Below are positions 8,276 to 18,600 of a DNA stretch of 28,610 nt, one piece after another. The notes beneath the pieces were generated by a model. That model was not told where the DNA came from. It saw only the letters and a program-made list of their open reading frames with translations, and did no database searches. Position 1 is the stretch's first letter. Each line of letters opens with the position of its first letter. Position numbers and translations under genes: made by a program. Source of the DNA: Hirudo medicinalis (Eukaryota > Annelida > Clitellata > Hirudinida > Hirudinidae); assembly GCA_011800805.1 (NCBI GenBank), contig MPNW01000739.1, forward strand, positions 1-28,610, given 5' to 3'.

Positions 8276-8995
8276 TTAACCTTTAGAGATATAAAGCCCT
8301 ATTAAAGCCGCCAAAATACCCAGTAAAATTGCCATCATCTTTTTAAAATTGATTTTATGGTTTGTGCTGGATTCAAATAAAATAGTGGTTGAGATGTGAA
8401 GAAAAATACCTATTACAATACCCATTATCTTGTTAAAATAAGGTTCCATTCCATAAATATTTCCATTGCTTAAGTTGATGCTGAAATAATATCCAAGGGG
8501 AGCCATTAAAGCAAAAATGGAGGCGCATAAAATTACGGATGAGGCTTTATAACGGTTTTGCACTAAAATACCGCTCAGAGAAAATGCCGCCGGAATATGA
8601 TGTAAAGCAATTCCAAAAATCAATTCGTTATGATGATCTTTGGCCAAAGGCATACCTTCTAAAAAACCATGTAAACATAAACTAACCATAATTCCTAATG
8701 GAAAAGCATGGTTGTAGTTATATTTGTGGATATGACCGTGCTCAACGCCTTTAGAAAATTGTTCTAATAAAACCTGAAACAAAAAACCTGTCAGAATAAA
8801 AATTCCAATTTCATTTTTATCGGCGCCGCTATAGGCGTCAGGAATGAGATGTAGTACGGTAATGGCAAATAAGTAAGAACCGCTGAAAGATAAAATCAGT
8901 TTTAAAAACTGAGATTTATTATTTTTAACAAAAAAAATAGCAAGCCCTCCAAAAAAAGCGCAGGAAAAAAGTACTAATAATTTCCAAAACTCCAT
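8276..8995 (-). CDS. ZIP-family divalent metal transporter
   Basis: A 239-residue integral membrane protein with about eight hydrophobic segments, which is the ZIP plan. The metal-binding helices are clear: HGFLEGMPL in the fourth helix and HHIPAAFSL in the fifth. A short histidine stretch (EHGHIHKYNYNH, around 84-95) lies in a loop before the fourth helix, as is common for metal capture or sensing. ZIP proteins move Zn, Fe or Mn toward the cytoplasm; the metal cannot be read from sequence. It is the last gene of a minus-strand operon and overlaps the PAP2 gene by 22 bases. Confidence 0.9.
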   Translation of the reverse strand: MEFWKLLVLFSCAFFGGLAIFFVKNNKSQFLKLILSFSGSYLFAITVLHLIPDAYSGADKNEIGIFILTGFLFQVLLEQFSKGVEHGHIHKYNYNHAFPLGIMVSLCLHGFLEGMPLAKDHHNELIFGIALHHIPAAFSLSGILVQNRYKASSVILCASIFALMAPLGYYFSINLSNGNIYGMEPYFNKIMGIVIGIFLHISTTILFESSTNHKINFKKMMAILLGILAALIGLYISKG

Positions 8996-9549
8996 TTAAA
9001 ACATTTTTTGTAAATAAATAAAGTAAACAAGCCTATTAAAGCGCCTAACATGGCTCCTGCGATTATATCTATCGGGTAATGTACGCCCACATAAATTTGC
9101 GCAAAGCCGATGACAACCGCCCAAAAAACGGCAAAAGGCGCAATGGGTTTCCATCTTTTATAAAACACTCCGATTAAAAAAACGGCAATGGCAAAATGGT
9201 TGGTGGCATGCGATGACGGAAAACTGTATCCTGTTCCGCAGGCAACCCGATGAATGATTTGAGCGGACAAGGCCGCCTCGTTACAGGGGCGTATACGTTT
9301 TACGTTTTTTTTTATTAATCGCGATGAGGTTAAATCGCCAATGGCAAAAGTGAGCAAAAGCATGCCTATAATAAAATAACCTCTCCTTTTATAAACAACG
9401 ATGCTGTATATAATAATAAATATGTATAAAGGAATCCAAAAAGTTGGTTTTCGTAACAGAGGCATCATAAAATCAAAAAAAGCGTTGCTTAGCCCTATGT
9501 GGATTTTTAAAAAAAATTCTGAATCAAATTGTTGTATAACATCTGTCAT
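8974..9549 (-). CDS. PAP2-family membrane phosphatase
   Basis: About 191 residues, PAP2 superfamily (lipid phosphatase or undecaprenyl-diphosphate phosphatase type). Motif 1 is KKNVKRIRP, motif 2 is PSSHATN, and motif 3 is AQIYVGVHYPID. Canonical motif 3 begins SR; here it begins AQ, so the phosphate-contacting Arg is Gln while the catalytic His and Asp remain. Five or six membrane helices are evident. I chose the ATG at 9549 because it makes a four-base ATGA overlap with the upstream methyltransferase; an ATG four codons earlier (9561) is also open. It may recycle undecaprenyl or phosphatidate phosphates at the membrane. Confidence 0.88.
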   Translation of the reverse strand: MTDVIQQFDSEFFLKIHIGLSNAFFDFMMPLLRKPTFWIPLYIFIIIYSIVVYKRRGYFIIGMLLLTFAIGDLTSSRLIKKNVKRIRPCNEAALSAQIIHRVACGTGYSFPSSHATNHFAIAVFLIGVFYKRWKPIAPFAVFWAVVIGFAQIYVGVHYPIDIIAGAMLGALIGLFTLFIYKKCFKWSFGNY

Positions 9550-10277
9550 ATTTTTGCGCATACCATAATCAGCCTGTCGGAAATTAGCTCGTCAAAAGTA
9601 TTTAAATGATAATCGCCAAAAATATTCGTAATCTGCAAACCTGCATTTTTCAGCAACCGTTCAAAATCTGCCAACAAAAAAGCCTGTACGCACTCTTCAA
9701 AAGCATAGGTTTTATGACGATGTTCAAAGTTAATGTGTTTATATATTTTGCCTTCGCTAACAAACTTATGCAGGTGAAACTCAATTCCATCAACCGGTTT
9801 AATTTCTTTGCCGGTTAGGTTTTTAATTATTTTTTGAGTATTAAAATAATCCAACACTAATTTTCCATCACAACATAAACTTCTTCTAAAGGATTTTAAT
9901 GTGTTTATATGCTCTTTTTCGGTATCAAAATAACCAAAACTCGTAAAAAGGTTCAACGCAAAGTTGAAGTAATTGGCGTAAAACAATTTTCGCATATCAT
10001 GCACATAAAAACGAAGATTTTTTTGCTCAAATTGCTTGGCATACTGGATGTTTTGTTCTGATAAATCAACGCCTGTTACATCATAACCTTTTTTATGCAG
10101 ATATAATGAATGCCTACCCCTGCCGCAGGCAATATCCACAATTTTGGCGTTTGCTTTTGGAGTTAAAAAAACAGACAGGTTATCAATAAGTAATTCAGCT
10201 TCTTCATCGTTGCGTTGGCTGTATAAGATGTGATAATAAGGGGAATTAAACCAATATTGAAACCATTTACGCTGCAT
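9546..10277 (-). CDS. Class I SAM-dependent methyltransferase
   Basis: A 243-residue class I methyltransferase. Motif I is IVDIACGRGRHS near residues 45-56, followed by the acidic loop VTGVDLSEQNI, motif II/III around FYVHDMRKLFY and FALNLFTSFGYF, and a post-motif strand GKLVLDYFNT. The N-terminus (WFQYWFNSPYYHILY) is shared with other Bacteroidota proteins of this type. The substrate is unknown. It heads the minus-strand operon with the PAP2 and ZIP genes, overlapping the PAP2 start by four bases. A TATATTTG string on the minus strand at 10317-10310 is a likely -7 box. Confidence 0.88.
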   Translation of the reverse strand: MQRKWFQYWFNSPYYHILYSQRNDEEAELLIDNLSVFLTPKANAKIVDIACGRGRHSLYLHKKGYDVTGVDLSEQNIQYAKQFEQKNLRFYVHDMRKLFYANYFNFALNLFTSFGYFDTEKEHINTLKSFRRSLCCDGKLVLDYFNTQKIIKNLTGKEIKPVDGIEFHLHKFVSEGKIYKHINFEHRHKTYAFEECVQAFLLADFERLLKNAGLQITNIFGDYHLNTFDELISDRLIMVCAKI

Positions 10278-10309
10278 AACCGACTGTTTTTTGTACTTTT
10301 TTATGAATA

Positions 10310-10317
10310 CAAATATA
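10310..10317 (-). promoter_or_regulatory. Candidate -7 box for the methyltransferase/PAP2/ZIP operon
   Basis: Reading the minus strand gives TATATTTG, a full match to TAnnTTTG, about 33 bases before the methyltransferase ATG. No clear -33 box is present at the standard spacing. Confidence 0.35.
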
Positions 10318-10415
10318 AAGTTTTGCTTTCAAACTGCGTTTGATTTATTACTATGAAGCCATCAATTTTTTATTCAAACCAGCATACCTAAATGTAATAA
10401 TTGCAAATAAAGTGT

Positions 10416-10423
10416 TAATTTTG
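10416..10423 (+). promoter_or_regulatory. Candidate -7 box for the phosphohexomutase gene
   Basis: TAATTTTG matches TAnnTTTG and lies 23 bases before the TTG start at 10446. The -33 element is not convincing. Confidence 0.35.
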
Positions 10424-10445
10424 AAGATAAAAAACTAATAAGACA

Positions 10446-11834
10446 TTGACTTTAATAAAATCTATTTCAGGAATCAGAGGAACCATTGGAGGTAAAGCCG
10501 GCGATGGTTTAACCCCAATAGATGTAGTGAAATTTACCGCTGCCTACGGCATATGGGTAATCAATAAAACGCAGAACAAAAAAATAGTGGTGGGTAGAGA
10601 TGCGCGCATCTCCGGCGAAATGATAAACAATATAGTGCTGGGAACTTTGCAGGGGTTAGGGGTGGAGGTAGTGGATTTAGGTTTGTGCATCACCCCAACG
10701 GTTGAAATTGCTGTGCCCTTAGAAAAAGCGGGAGGTGGAATTATTTTAACCGCCAGCCATAATCCTAAGCAATGGAATGCCTTGAAACTCTTAAATGATA
10801 AAGGCGAATTTATTAATGAGGCCGATGGTAAAGAAGTTTTAGAAATAGCTGAAAATGCCGATTTCTGTTTTGTTGAAGCAGATCAGCTTGGCAGCGTTGT
10901 TAAAAACGATACTTATTTACAAAAACACATTGATGCCATTTTGGCCTTGCCTTTGGTTGATGTTGAAGCCATTAGAAAAGCTCGTTTTAAAATAGCCGTT
11001 GATGGGGTAAACTCTACCGGCGGTATTTTTGTTCCGGCTTTACTTAAAACTTTGGGCGTTGAAACCGTTTATGAAATTTTTTGCGAACCGAACGGACATT
11101 TTCCGCATAACCCTGAGCCGCTGCCAGAGTATTTAACTGAAATTGCAAGATTAGTGCAGCAAAAAAATGCCAATTTGGGTATAGTGGTAGATCCCGATGT
11201 TGACAGACTGTGTTTTGTAAACGAAGACGGGTCTATGTTTGGAGAAGAATATACCCTTGTTGCGATAGCTGATTACGTACTAAAAAATACGCCCGGAAAT
11301 ACAGTTTCAAATTTATCGTCAACCAGGGCATTGCGCGATGTTACCGAAAAAGCGGGTCAACAATATCACGCTGCAGCCGTAGGAGAGGTTAATGTGGTTA
11401 ATCAAATGAAAGCTGTTGAGGCCGTTATTGGCGGCGAAGGCAATGGGGGGGTTATTTATCCGGCATTACATTATGGCAGAGATGCGTTGGTGGGTATTGC
11501 TTTATTTTTAACGCATTTAGCAAAATCAGGCAAATCCATATCAAGTCTCAGGGCTTCTTATCCGTCGTATCATATTTCTAAAAATAAAATTATCTTAACG
11601 CCCGAAATGGATATTGACGCTTTATTGAAAACCATCGAAGAAAAATATAAGCAGCAGCCGCATAGCACCATTGACGGATTGAAGATAGAGTTTGATAAAA
11701 CATGGGTTCATTTACGCCGTTCCAACACTGAACCAATTATTAGAATATACAGCGAAGCAGAAAATATAACTACTGCAGAAAATTTAGCCAACAAAATTAT
11801 TACGGATATAAAAGAGGTTCTCCGCATCGGATAA
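10446..11834 (+). CDS. glmM: Phosphoglucosamine mutase / phosphohexomutase
   Basis: A 462-residue alpha-D-phosphohexomutase. The start is TTG: the first residues (TLIKSISGIRGTIGG) are already conserved family sequence and no ATG fits. The phosphoserine loop TASHNP has its active serine at about 104, the metal loop DPDVDR is at 249-254, the sugar-recognition loop is GGEGNGG, and the phosphate-binding loop is RRSNTEPIIRIY near the C-terminus. GlmM converts glucosamine-6-phosphate to glucosamine-1-phosphate for peptidoglycan and LPS; related enzymes act on mannose or glucose phosphates. GGEGNGG rather than a strict GlmM loop leaves the exact sugar open. The cysteine desulfurase follows on the same strand. 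Confidence 0.9.
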   Translation: MTLIKSISGIRGTIGGKAGDGLTPIDVVKFTAAYGIWVINKTQNKKIVVGRDARISGEMINNIVLGTLQGLGVEVVDLGLCITPTVEIAVPLEKAGGGIILTASHNPKQWNALKLLNDKGEFINEADGKEVLEIAENADFCFVEADQLGSVVKNDTYLQKHIDAILALPLVDVEAIRKARFKIAVDGVNSTGGIFVPALLKTLGVETVYEIFCEPNGHFPHNPEPLPEYLTEIARLVQQKNANLGIVVDPDVDRLCFVNEDGSMFGEEYTLVAIADYVLKNTPGNTVSNLSSTRALRDVTEKAGQQYHAAAVGEVNVVNQMKAVEAVIGGEGNGGVIYPALHYGRDALVGIALFLTHLAKSGKSISSLRASYPSYHISKNKIILTPEMDIDALLKTIEEKYKQQPHSTIDGLKIEFDKTWVHLRRSNTEPIIRIYSEAENITTAENLANKIITDIKEVLRIG

Positions 11835-11935
11835 TTATTACCTTTGCAGTTGTTTGGTTAACATATGCCGGAGCGATTTAACGATTTGTCGTCTTTTGCG
11901 ATTGATACAAATTGTCTAATTTTTTTAAAAATCTT

Positions 11936-13090
11936 ATGAATAGCAAACGTGTTTATCTTGATAATGCGGCAACAACGTCTTTGGATCCGGCTGTAATTGC
12001 AGAAATGACCAATGTAATGCAAAATTATTACGGAAATCCTTCAGCCATACATGCTTTGGGGCGCGAGGTTCGTACTTTGATAGAAAAAGCTCGTAAAACG
12101 GTAGCTAATTTAATAAATGCCTCTCCCGCCGAGATATTTTTTACCTCAGGGGGCACCGAGGCCGATAATATGGCTATTCGTTGTGGTATTTCGGCCTATG
12201 GTATTAAACATGCCATTAGCTCAAAAATAGAACATCATGCAGTAGAGCAATTGCTTAATCAATTATTAAAAGAAGGTGTAATTGATAAATTAAGCCATGT
12301 AAATGTGGATGCCAAAGGAAATATAGATTATGCTCATTTAGAAGAACTGTTGGTTGATAACAAACGCAGTTTTGTTTCGTTAATGCACGCTAATAACGAA
12401 TTGGGAACGTTGACCGATATGCAAAAAGTTGGCGATTTGTGCGAAAAATACAATGCCATTTATCATGCTGATACAGTGCAAACCATGGGGCATTACAGGC
12501 ATGATGTTCGTCGGCTTAAAGTGCATTTTTTGGTTTGCGCAGCGCATAAATTACATGGGCCGAAAGGGGTGGGTTTTTTGTATGTTAACCATAACGTAAA
12601 AATTCCGCCGATGATTTATGGCGGCGCTCAAGAAAGAAATATGCGGGGCGGTACCGAAAATGTTTACGGTATTGTGGGGTTGGCCAAAGCGTTAGAAATA
12701 GCCTACGCCGAAATGGAAGCGCATCAAAACGATATACAAGCGCTTAAAGATTACCTGAAAACCAATTTAGAAAAAGAAATTCCCGGCCTTGCTTTTAACG
12801 GTGAAACAGCGGCAAATAAAAGTTTGTATACGGTGTTAAACGTTTCATTTCCCGAAATAGAAATGGCCGATATGTTATTGTTTAATCTGGATATTAATGG
12901 TATTTGCGCTTCGGGTGGTAGCGCTTGTTCATCGGGTTCGGGTATTGGTTCTCATGTGTTAAACGGCATTAAGGCCGATTCAACCAGGCCGTCGGTACGT
13001 TTCTCTTTTTCTAAATATACCACTAAAGAAGAACTTGATTATACCATTGAAAAAGTGAAAATGCTGATGAACCAAAAAGTTACAAATTAG
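11936..13090 (+). CDS. Cysteine desulfurase (IscS/NifS family)
   Basis: A 384-residue PLP enzyme from the ATG at 11936 (start MNSKRVYLDNAATTSLD). An in-frame TTG eight codons upstream (11912) adds no family sequence. Visible motifs are TSGGTEADN for cofactor binding, the PLP lysine K205 in AAHKLHGPKG, and the catalytic persulfide cysteine C331 in GSACSSGSG. It takes sulfur from cysteine for Fe-S clusters and tRNA thiolation. No scaffold gene (IscU or SufU) is adjacent. A TACCTTTG string at 11839-11846, right after the mutase stop, suggests it may have its own promoter. Confidence 0.94.
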   Translation: MNSKRVYLDNAATTSLDPAVIAEMTNVMQNYYGNPSAIHALGREVRTLIEKARKTVANLINASPAEIFFTSGGTEADNMAIRCGISAYGIKHAISSKIEHHAVEQLLNQLLKEGVIDKLSHVNVDAKGNIDYAHLEELLVDNKRSFVSLMHANNELGTLTDMQKVGDLCEKYNAIYHADTVQTMGHYRHDVRRLKVHFLVCAAHKLHGPKGVGFLYVNHNVKIPPMIYGGAQERNMRGGTENVYGIVGLAKALEIAYAEMEAHQNDIQALKDYLKTNLEKEIPGLAFNGETAANKSLYTVLNVSFPEIEMADMLLFNLDINGICASGGSACSSGSGIGSHVLNGIKADSTRPSVRFSFSKYTTKEELDYTIEKVKMLMNQKVTN

Positions 13091-13185
13091 GCATTTGCCG
13101 GTCAACAAATAAAAATGACAGCGTATTTGCTTTAAGAAAGGGGCAATGGTTTTCGGTCTTCGTACTCAAGGGAAATCAAGATTAT

Positions 13186-14031
13186 TTAATTGTTTATCAT
13201 TCTGATAAAAGAAGCCAGTTTGACTTTTATCTGTCTGCGGTCTACAATAAAATCCAAAAAACCATGTTCTTGTACAAATTCAGAAGTTTGGAATCCTTTG
13301 GGTAAATCTTTTTTAATGGTTTCTTTAATTACACGAGGCCCTGCAAAGCCGATAAGTGCGCCTGGTTCTGCAATATTAATATCGCCCAACATAGCATAAG
13401 ATGCTGTTACCCCGCCGGTAGTTGGGTCGGTTAATAATGAAATATAAGGAATTTTGGCTTTCGCCAACAAAGCTAATTTTGCCGATGTTTTTGCCATTTG
13501 CATTAATGAAAAAGCAGCTTCCATCATGCGTGCGCCTCCGGATTTGGAAATCATTAAAAAAGGCATTTTATTTTTTAAGCTGTAATCAATGGAAAGAGCA
13601 ATTTTTTCGCCTACAACAGAACCCATAGAACCGCCAATAAAACTGAAATCCATACAGGCAATTATTATTTTTTGTTCTTCAATTTTGCCGTGTGCGGCTC
13701 TGATGGCATCTTTTAAGCCGGTTTTGGCAGTTGTTTCGGCTAAGCGCTCCAGATAAGGTTTGCTGTCTGCAAACGAAAGCGGATCGCCCGACCTTAAATT
13801 AGCAAACAACTCGGTAAACTCGTTGTTATCAAATAAAATCTGAAAATATTCTTTGGAACCGATACGTAAGTGATAACCACAGTATTGACAAACGTATTTG
13901 TTATCTGTCAAGTCAGAGCTATGAAGCGCCTTTTTACAGTTCGGACATTTATTCCATAAACCGTCCGGCGCTTCTTTTTTTTCTTCGGTGCGGGTATTAA
14001 TTCCTTTGTTTTCTCTTCTAAACCAAGCCAT
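13186..14031 (-). CDS. accD: Acetyl-CoA carboxylase carboxyltransferase subunit beta
   Basis: A 281-residue AccD from the ATG at 14031 ([11 protein letters not shown]); an upstream in-frame ATG at 14061 adds ten residues without family character. The N-terminal zinc ribbon has cysteines at 29, 32, 48 and 51 (CPNC and CQYC). The crotonase-fold carboxyltransferase domain shows [10 protein letters not shown], the SGGARMMEA loop and [16 protein letters not shown]. With AccA it transfers the carboxyl group to acetyl-CoA, making malonyl-CoA for fatty acid synthesis. It is divergent from the aldolase gene and convergent with the desulfurase. Confidence 0.96.
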   Translation of the reverse strand: MAWFRRENKGINTRTEEKKEAPDGLWNKCPNCKKALHSSDLTDNKYVCQYCGYHLRIGSKEYFQILFDNNEFTELFANLRSGDPLSFADSKPYLERLAETTAKTGLKDAIRAAHGKIEEQKIIIACMDFSFIGGSMGSVVGEKIALSIDYSLKNKMPFLMISKSGGARMMEAAFSLMQMAKTSAKLALLAKAKIPYISLLTDPTTGGVTASYAMLGDINIAEPGALIGFAGPRVIKETIKKDLPKGFQTSEFVQEHGFLDFIVDRRQIKVKLASFIRMINN

Positions 14032-14169
14032 ACTTAATTTAAATGGAATGCAAATAAACAAAAAATATTTAAACTGCTATCCTGTTTAATATGGAAAATG
14101 CAGATTAAAACATTAATTTGGCAATAAAGATGTAAAAAGTTACGCTTTGTAAAGAATCTCAAATTAAGC

Positions 14170-14200
14170 TTGTGTTGGCTGATATATTTTTTTAAATTTG
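14170..14200 (+). promoter_or_regulatory. Predicted promoter of the aldolase gene
   Basis: TTG at 14170-14172, then 20 bases, then TAAATTTG at 14193-14200 fits the Bacteroidota -33/-7 pattern. Transcription would start near 14206, about 16 bases before the aldolase ATG. Confidence 0.5.
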
Positions 14201-14221
14201 AGTTATTAAAATAAATTTTAA

Positions 14222-15300
14222 ATGAGTTTAAAAGGCTACAAAGGCGTAATTTATGGCGCCGCTGTTCAAGAGTTGTTTGAGCGGGCAAAAAAACATCAAT
14301 TTGCTTTACCGGCAGTAAATGTTATTGGCACAAACAGCATTAACGCAGTTATGGAAACCGCCAAGGCCGTAAATTCTCCGGTTATTATCCAACTGTCAAA
14401 TGGCGGAGCTCAGTTTTATGCGGGCAAAACTCTGAATAATGATAATTTGCAAGCATGTGTTTTGGGAGCTGTATCGGCTGCTAAGCATGTTCATTTGTTG
14501 GCAGAACATTATGGGGTGGCCGTTATTTTACATACCGATCATGCGGCAAAAAAATTATTATCGTGGATTGACGGCTTATTAGCCTATGGGGAAAAATTTT
14601 TTGCAGCGCATGGTAAACCTTTATTCTCTTCGCATATGTTGGATTTATCGGAAGAACCCATTGAAGAAAATATGGAAATTTCTGCGCAATATTTAGCTCT
14701 TATGAGCAAAATGGAAATGACCATTGAAATTGAGTTAGGCGTTACCGGCGGCGAAGAAGATGGCGTAGACAACAGCAATGTAGATAGTTCCAGATTATAT
14801 ACCCAGCCTGACGAAGTAGCTACGCATATCAGCAACTTAGTAAAGTAAGCGACAGATTTACCGTGGCGGCGGCATTTGGCAATGTACATGGTGTTTACAA
14901 ACCCGGTAATGTTAAATTGCAACCCATCATTTTGAAAAACTCTCAGAATTACATCAAAGAAAAATATAATTTAACGGCCGATAAACCAATTAACTTTGTA
15001 TTCCATGGCGGCTCAGGTTCCTCTCAGGCAGAAATCAGAGAAGCAATTTCGTATGGCGTTATAAAAATGAATATCGATACCGATATGCAATGGGCTTTTT
15101 GGAAAGGAGTACTTAATAATTATAAAAAGAATGAGGCTTTTTTACAAGGTCAGATTGGAAACCCTGATGGAGATGATAAGCCCAATAAAAAATTCTACGA
15201 TCCGCGTGTTTGGTTGAGAAAAGGAGAAGAAGAATTTGTAAAACGTTTAACCTTGGCATTTGAAGATTTGAATTGCTTAAATGTAAACGACAAACTTTAA
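14222..15300 (+). pseudogene. fbaA: Class II fructose-bisphosphate aldolase, one-base frameshift
   Basis: The gene is complete apart from one frame break. The first part (208 codons from ATG 14222) has the zinc-binding HTDHA motif and the SSHMLDLSEEP and IEIELGVTGGEEDG segments, then meets TAA at 14846-14848. The next frame continues at once with KVSDRFTVAAAFGNVHGVYK, then FHGGSGSS, NIDTDMQWAFW and a normal C-terminus. The span is 1079 bases, one short of the 360 codons of a 359-residue E. coli-type enzyme. The lost base lies between about 14836 and 14848. As this enzyme cleaves fructose-1,6-bisphosphate in central glycolysis, an assembly error is quite possible. No slippery heptamer is present at this break. 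Confidence 0.9.
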
Positions 15301-15320
15301 TACATCAATCTGAAAATTTT

Positions 15321-15354
15321 AAAAAAGCTGTCTCAAAAGTGAGGCAGTTTTTTT
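15321..15354 (+). terminator. Rho-independent terminator after the aldolase
   Basis: CTGTCTCA (15328-15335), loop AAAG, TGAGGCAG (15340-15347), flanked by six A and followed by seven T. One G-U pair sits in the stem. A textbook intrinsic terminator, 21 bases past the stop codon. Confidence 0.85.
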
Positions 15355-15587
15355 GTTTACAGCCATTATAATCTGCACTTTATTTCATAATAATTATCTA
15401 ACCCAATGGCATAATAAAATGGCATAACGGCACTAAACAGGCTGTTTTAATTTTTACAAAATATCTTTTTTAAGATGATTAAATCCGCAAAAAATCGTTT
15501 TATCTTTTTATCAACCATTTTTAAAAAACGACCTTACAGTTAACATTTATTTAATGCGAGTTTAATATCGTAATGTGAATTGTTGGC

Positions 15588-15595
15588 TACCTTTG
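15588..15595 (+). promoter_or_regulatory. Candidate -7 box for the TonB-dependent receptor
   Basis: TACCTTTG fully matches TAnnTTTG, about 40 bases before the ATG at 15637. The region 15355-15636 otherwise holds no gene; it is AT-rich leader and promoter DNA. A -33 box is not clear. Confidence 0.4.
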
Positions 15596-15636
15596 TTTTC
15601 AATATTTACATTAATTGACTTTATTATAAACTAGGT

Positions 15637-18600
15637 ATGAAGAAAGTTTTATTGCTTAAAATTGCACTGTTTTTTTTTGTTTTTACAGGCATCGTAACCG
15701 AAAGTTTTGCACAAATTACAACATCTTCCATGAGCGGAGAAATTAAAGATGCAAAAGGAGGCTTGTCGGGGGCAAGTGTTAAAGTTACGCACATTCCAAC
15801 AGGAACGGTTTATCATGTTACGGCAAACTCGGCCGGTTATTACTCTTTAGGTGGTATGCGTGTAGGCGGGCCTTATACCGTTGAGGTAAGTTATACAGGG
15901 TTTCAAACCAAAAAAATTGAAGATGTTTATTTAAAACTGGGCGAGGATTATTTATTTGATGTTGCCTTATCAGAAAGCACCTCTGCTTTAAACGAAGTGG
16001 TGATAGTTAAAAAAGATCCCATTGTAAAACGTAATGGGGCATCTACCATCATTTCCAGAACCAAATTGGAAAATTTACCAACAATTGAACGTAACATTAA
16101 CGATTTAACGCGTTTAACCCCGCAAGCAAACGGCAGCGCTATTGGCGGCGGTAATTATCGATCTAATAATTTTACGGTAGATGGCGCCAATTTTAATAAC
16201 CAGTTTGGTATTGGGCAAAATATTCCGGCCGGCGGTTCCCCAATTTCTATTGACGCTTTAGAAGAAATTTCAGTTAACGTAACTCCTTTTGATGTACGCC
16301 AAACAGGTTTTATAGGCGCAGCTATCAATGCGATTACCCGTTCGGGTAAAAATACTTTTTTTGGTAATGTAATGTATACCCTTCGTTCCGATAATCAACA
16401 AGGCGTTAAAGTGGAGGATAGGGTGATTACCAATATTCAAAAATTAGATGTTAAGCAATATGGTTTCAGCTTTGGTGGCCCTATCATCAAAAATAAATTA
16501 TTCTTCTTTGTAAATGCGGAGAGAATGAAACAGGTAGAACCCGGCCCCAGTAAAGTTGCTTCAGCCGATGAGGTAGAAAACAATAATTTAAACATTGCCA
16601 GGCCGTCGGTTAATTTTATGAATACGGTACGCAATTATTTGGCAAAAACATATGGTTATGAAACCGGCCCTTACCAAGGTTATTCTTACAACAGTAATAA
16701 TGATAAGTTGTTTGCCCGTTTAGATTGGAATATCAGTACAAAACATAAGTTTAGTATCCGTTATTCGATGGTAGAAAATAAAAAACCTTTTGGCGTAAGC
16801 GGCTCTACCTCTGGTGCAGGTTTTACTCCCAGCGATGGACGAACAAGTATTTATTCCATGAGTTTTAAAAATTCAGGCTATTATCAGAATGCGAATTTAT
16901 ATACAGGCAGCGCCGAGTTAAATTCAAATTTAGGCAAGTTTAATAATTTGTTAAGGCTTAGTTTTGTGCATCAATATGAGCCACGCTCAACCGATGGGAA
17001 AGAATTTCCGTTGGTAGATATTTTAGACGGCGGTACGGCTAAACCGCGTTCAAAATCTACTTATGTGTCATTTGGTTATGAACCATTCAGTTTTGGCAAT
17101 CTTAGAGACGTACGAAATTATACTGCAAGTAACGATTTAACTTTTACCTTAGGTAAGCATAACTTTATGGTAGGCGCCCAAGCAGAATTGAGTAAAGTGA
17201 AAAACGGATTCCAACGTTACGGCACGGGCTATTATGTATACAAAAGCTGGGATGATTTTGTTAATAATAACCGACCTTTGAATTTTGCCATTACCTATCC
17301 TTTAACGGCCGGCGGTTCGCAGGCTTTCGCTAGCTTTAAGTTTTTTCAGCTGTCAGCTTATGGACAAGATGAGATTTCTGTAAACGATAAACTAAAAATT
17401 ACCTTAGGTTTAAGGCTGGAGTTGCCAACCTATCCGGATGTTTCAGAAATTAAAACCCATCCTTTGGTTGCCGAGGCAAAGTTTAATAATGCCGAAAAAA
17501 TTAATACCGGCGAGCTGCCGAAGTCAAGGGTAATGTTTTCCCCTCGGGCAGGATTTAACTATGATATTTGGGGTGATGGAAGTTTACAGTTAAGAGGAGG
17601 AACCGGCATTTTTACAGGCCGAATACCTTTTGTATGGATTGTGGCACAATCTGGAGATGCAGGCATGTTACAATATACTCAAACGCTGTCTGGAGAACAA
17701 ACGCCGAATTTTAATGCTGATTATAAAGCATTGTATCCTAATAATTCGGTTAAACCGGGATCTATTATTCCTTCTAACGTCACAGCCATGTCTCCAAATT
17801 TGAAATTTCCTCAGCAATGGAAAAATTCTTTAGGTTTAGATGCTAAATTACCTTTTGGATTTTTTGGTAAAGTTGATTTAATTTACGGTGAAGACCTAAT
17901 TGCAGTATATGCCCGTAATGCCAATTTGGTAGATCCGAAACCGCTTAATGTGGCAAATTATCCCGATAATAGAATGATATATCCGGCAGATGTGAACAGA
18001 TATATTAATAAACTGGATAAAGGTGTAATTTCAACGTCGGGAACAAATGGTTTTGATGTTGCCGTGGTGGACAATGCGAGAGGCGGCAATTATTTTTCTT
18101 CTACTTTTCAATTAACTAAACCTTTTAATAATAAATGGGAGATAACAGTTGCCTATGCTTATAGTTATGCCAAAAATTTAGGCGATCAAAATGGAGACCA
18201 AATTCTTAACTTGTGGTCAATACCGCCACAATCAAGCGGTAATCCTAATAATCCTTCTTTGTCATACACTTCCAACATTATCCCTCACCGCATAGTGGGT
18301 AGCATTAACCATAAAACAGAATGGATTAAAGGCTTACAAACAGGCATTTCCTTATTTTACCAAGGCGGCTCTCAAGGCAGGTACTCATATGTTTATAACG
18401 GTGATTTTAACAGAGATAACAATCAAAACGACTTAATTTATGTGCCAAAAGACCGTTCTGAAATTGACTTTGTAACCAATGGGAGTTTTACGAAAGAACA
18501 GCAGGAAGATGTATTTTTTAATTTAATAGAAAACGACCCCTATCTGAGATCCAGAAAAGGAAAATATGCAGAACGTAATGGTGCGGTTGCTCCTTGGAAA

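Noticed and set aside
14034..14288. Minus frame of 84 codons between accD and the aldolase
   Set aside because: It covers the divergent promoter gap and the aldolase start; the composition looks non-coding.
14836..14850. Programmed frameshift in the aldolase
   Set aside because: The break (TTAGTAAAGTAAGC) has no X XXY YYZ heptamer in the right phase, so a deletion or an error is the better reading.
15321..15354. Aldolase terminator as an IS terminal repeat (the CTGTCTCAAAAGTGAG string is seen at some IS ends)
   Set aside because: No second copy or transposase nearby; the symmetric stem with A and T tails right after a stop codon is fully explained as a terminator.
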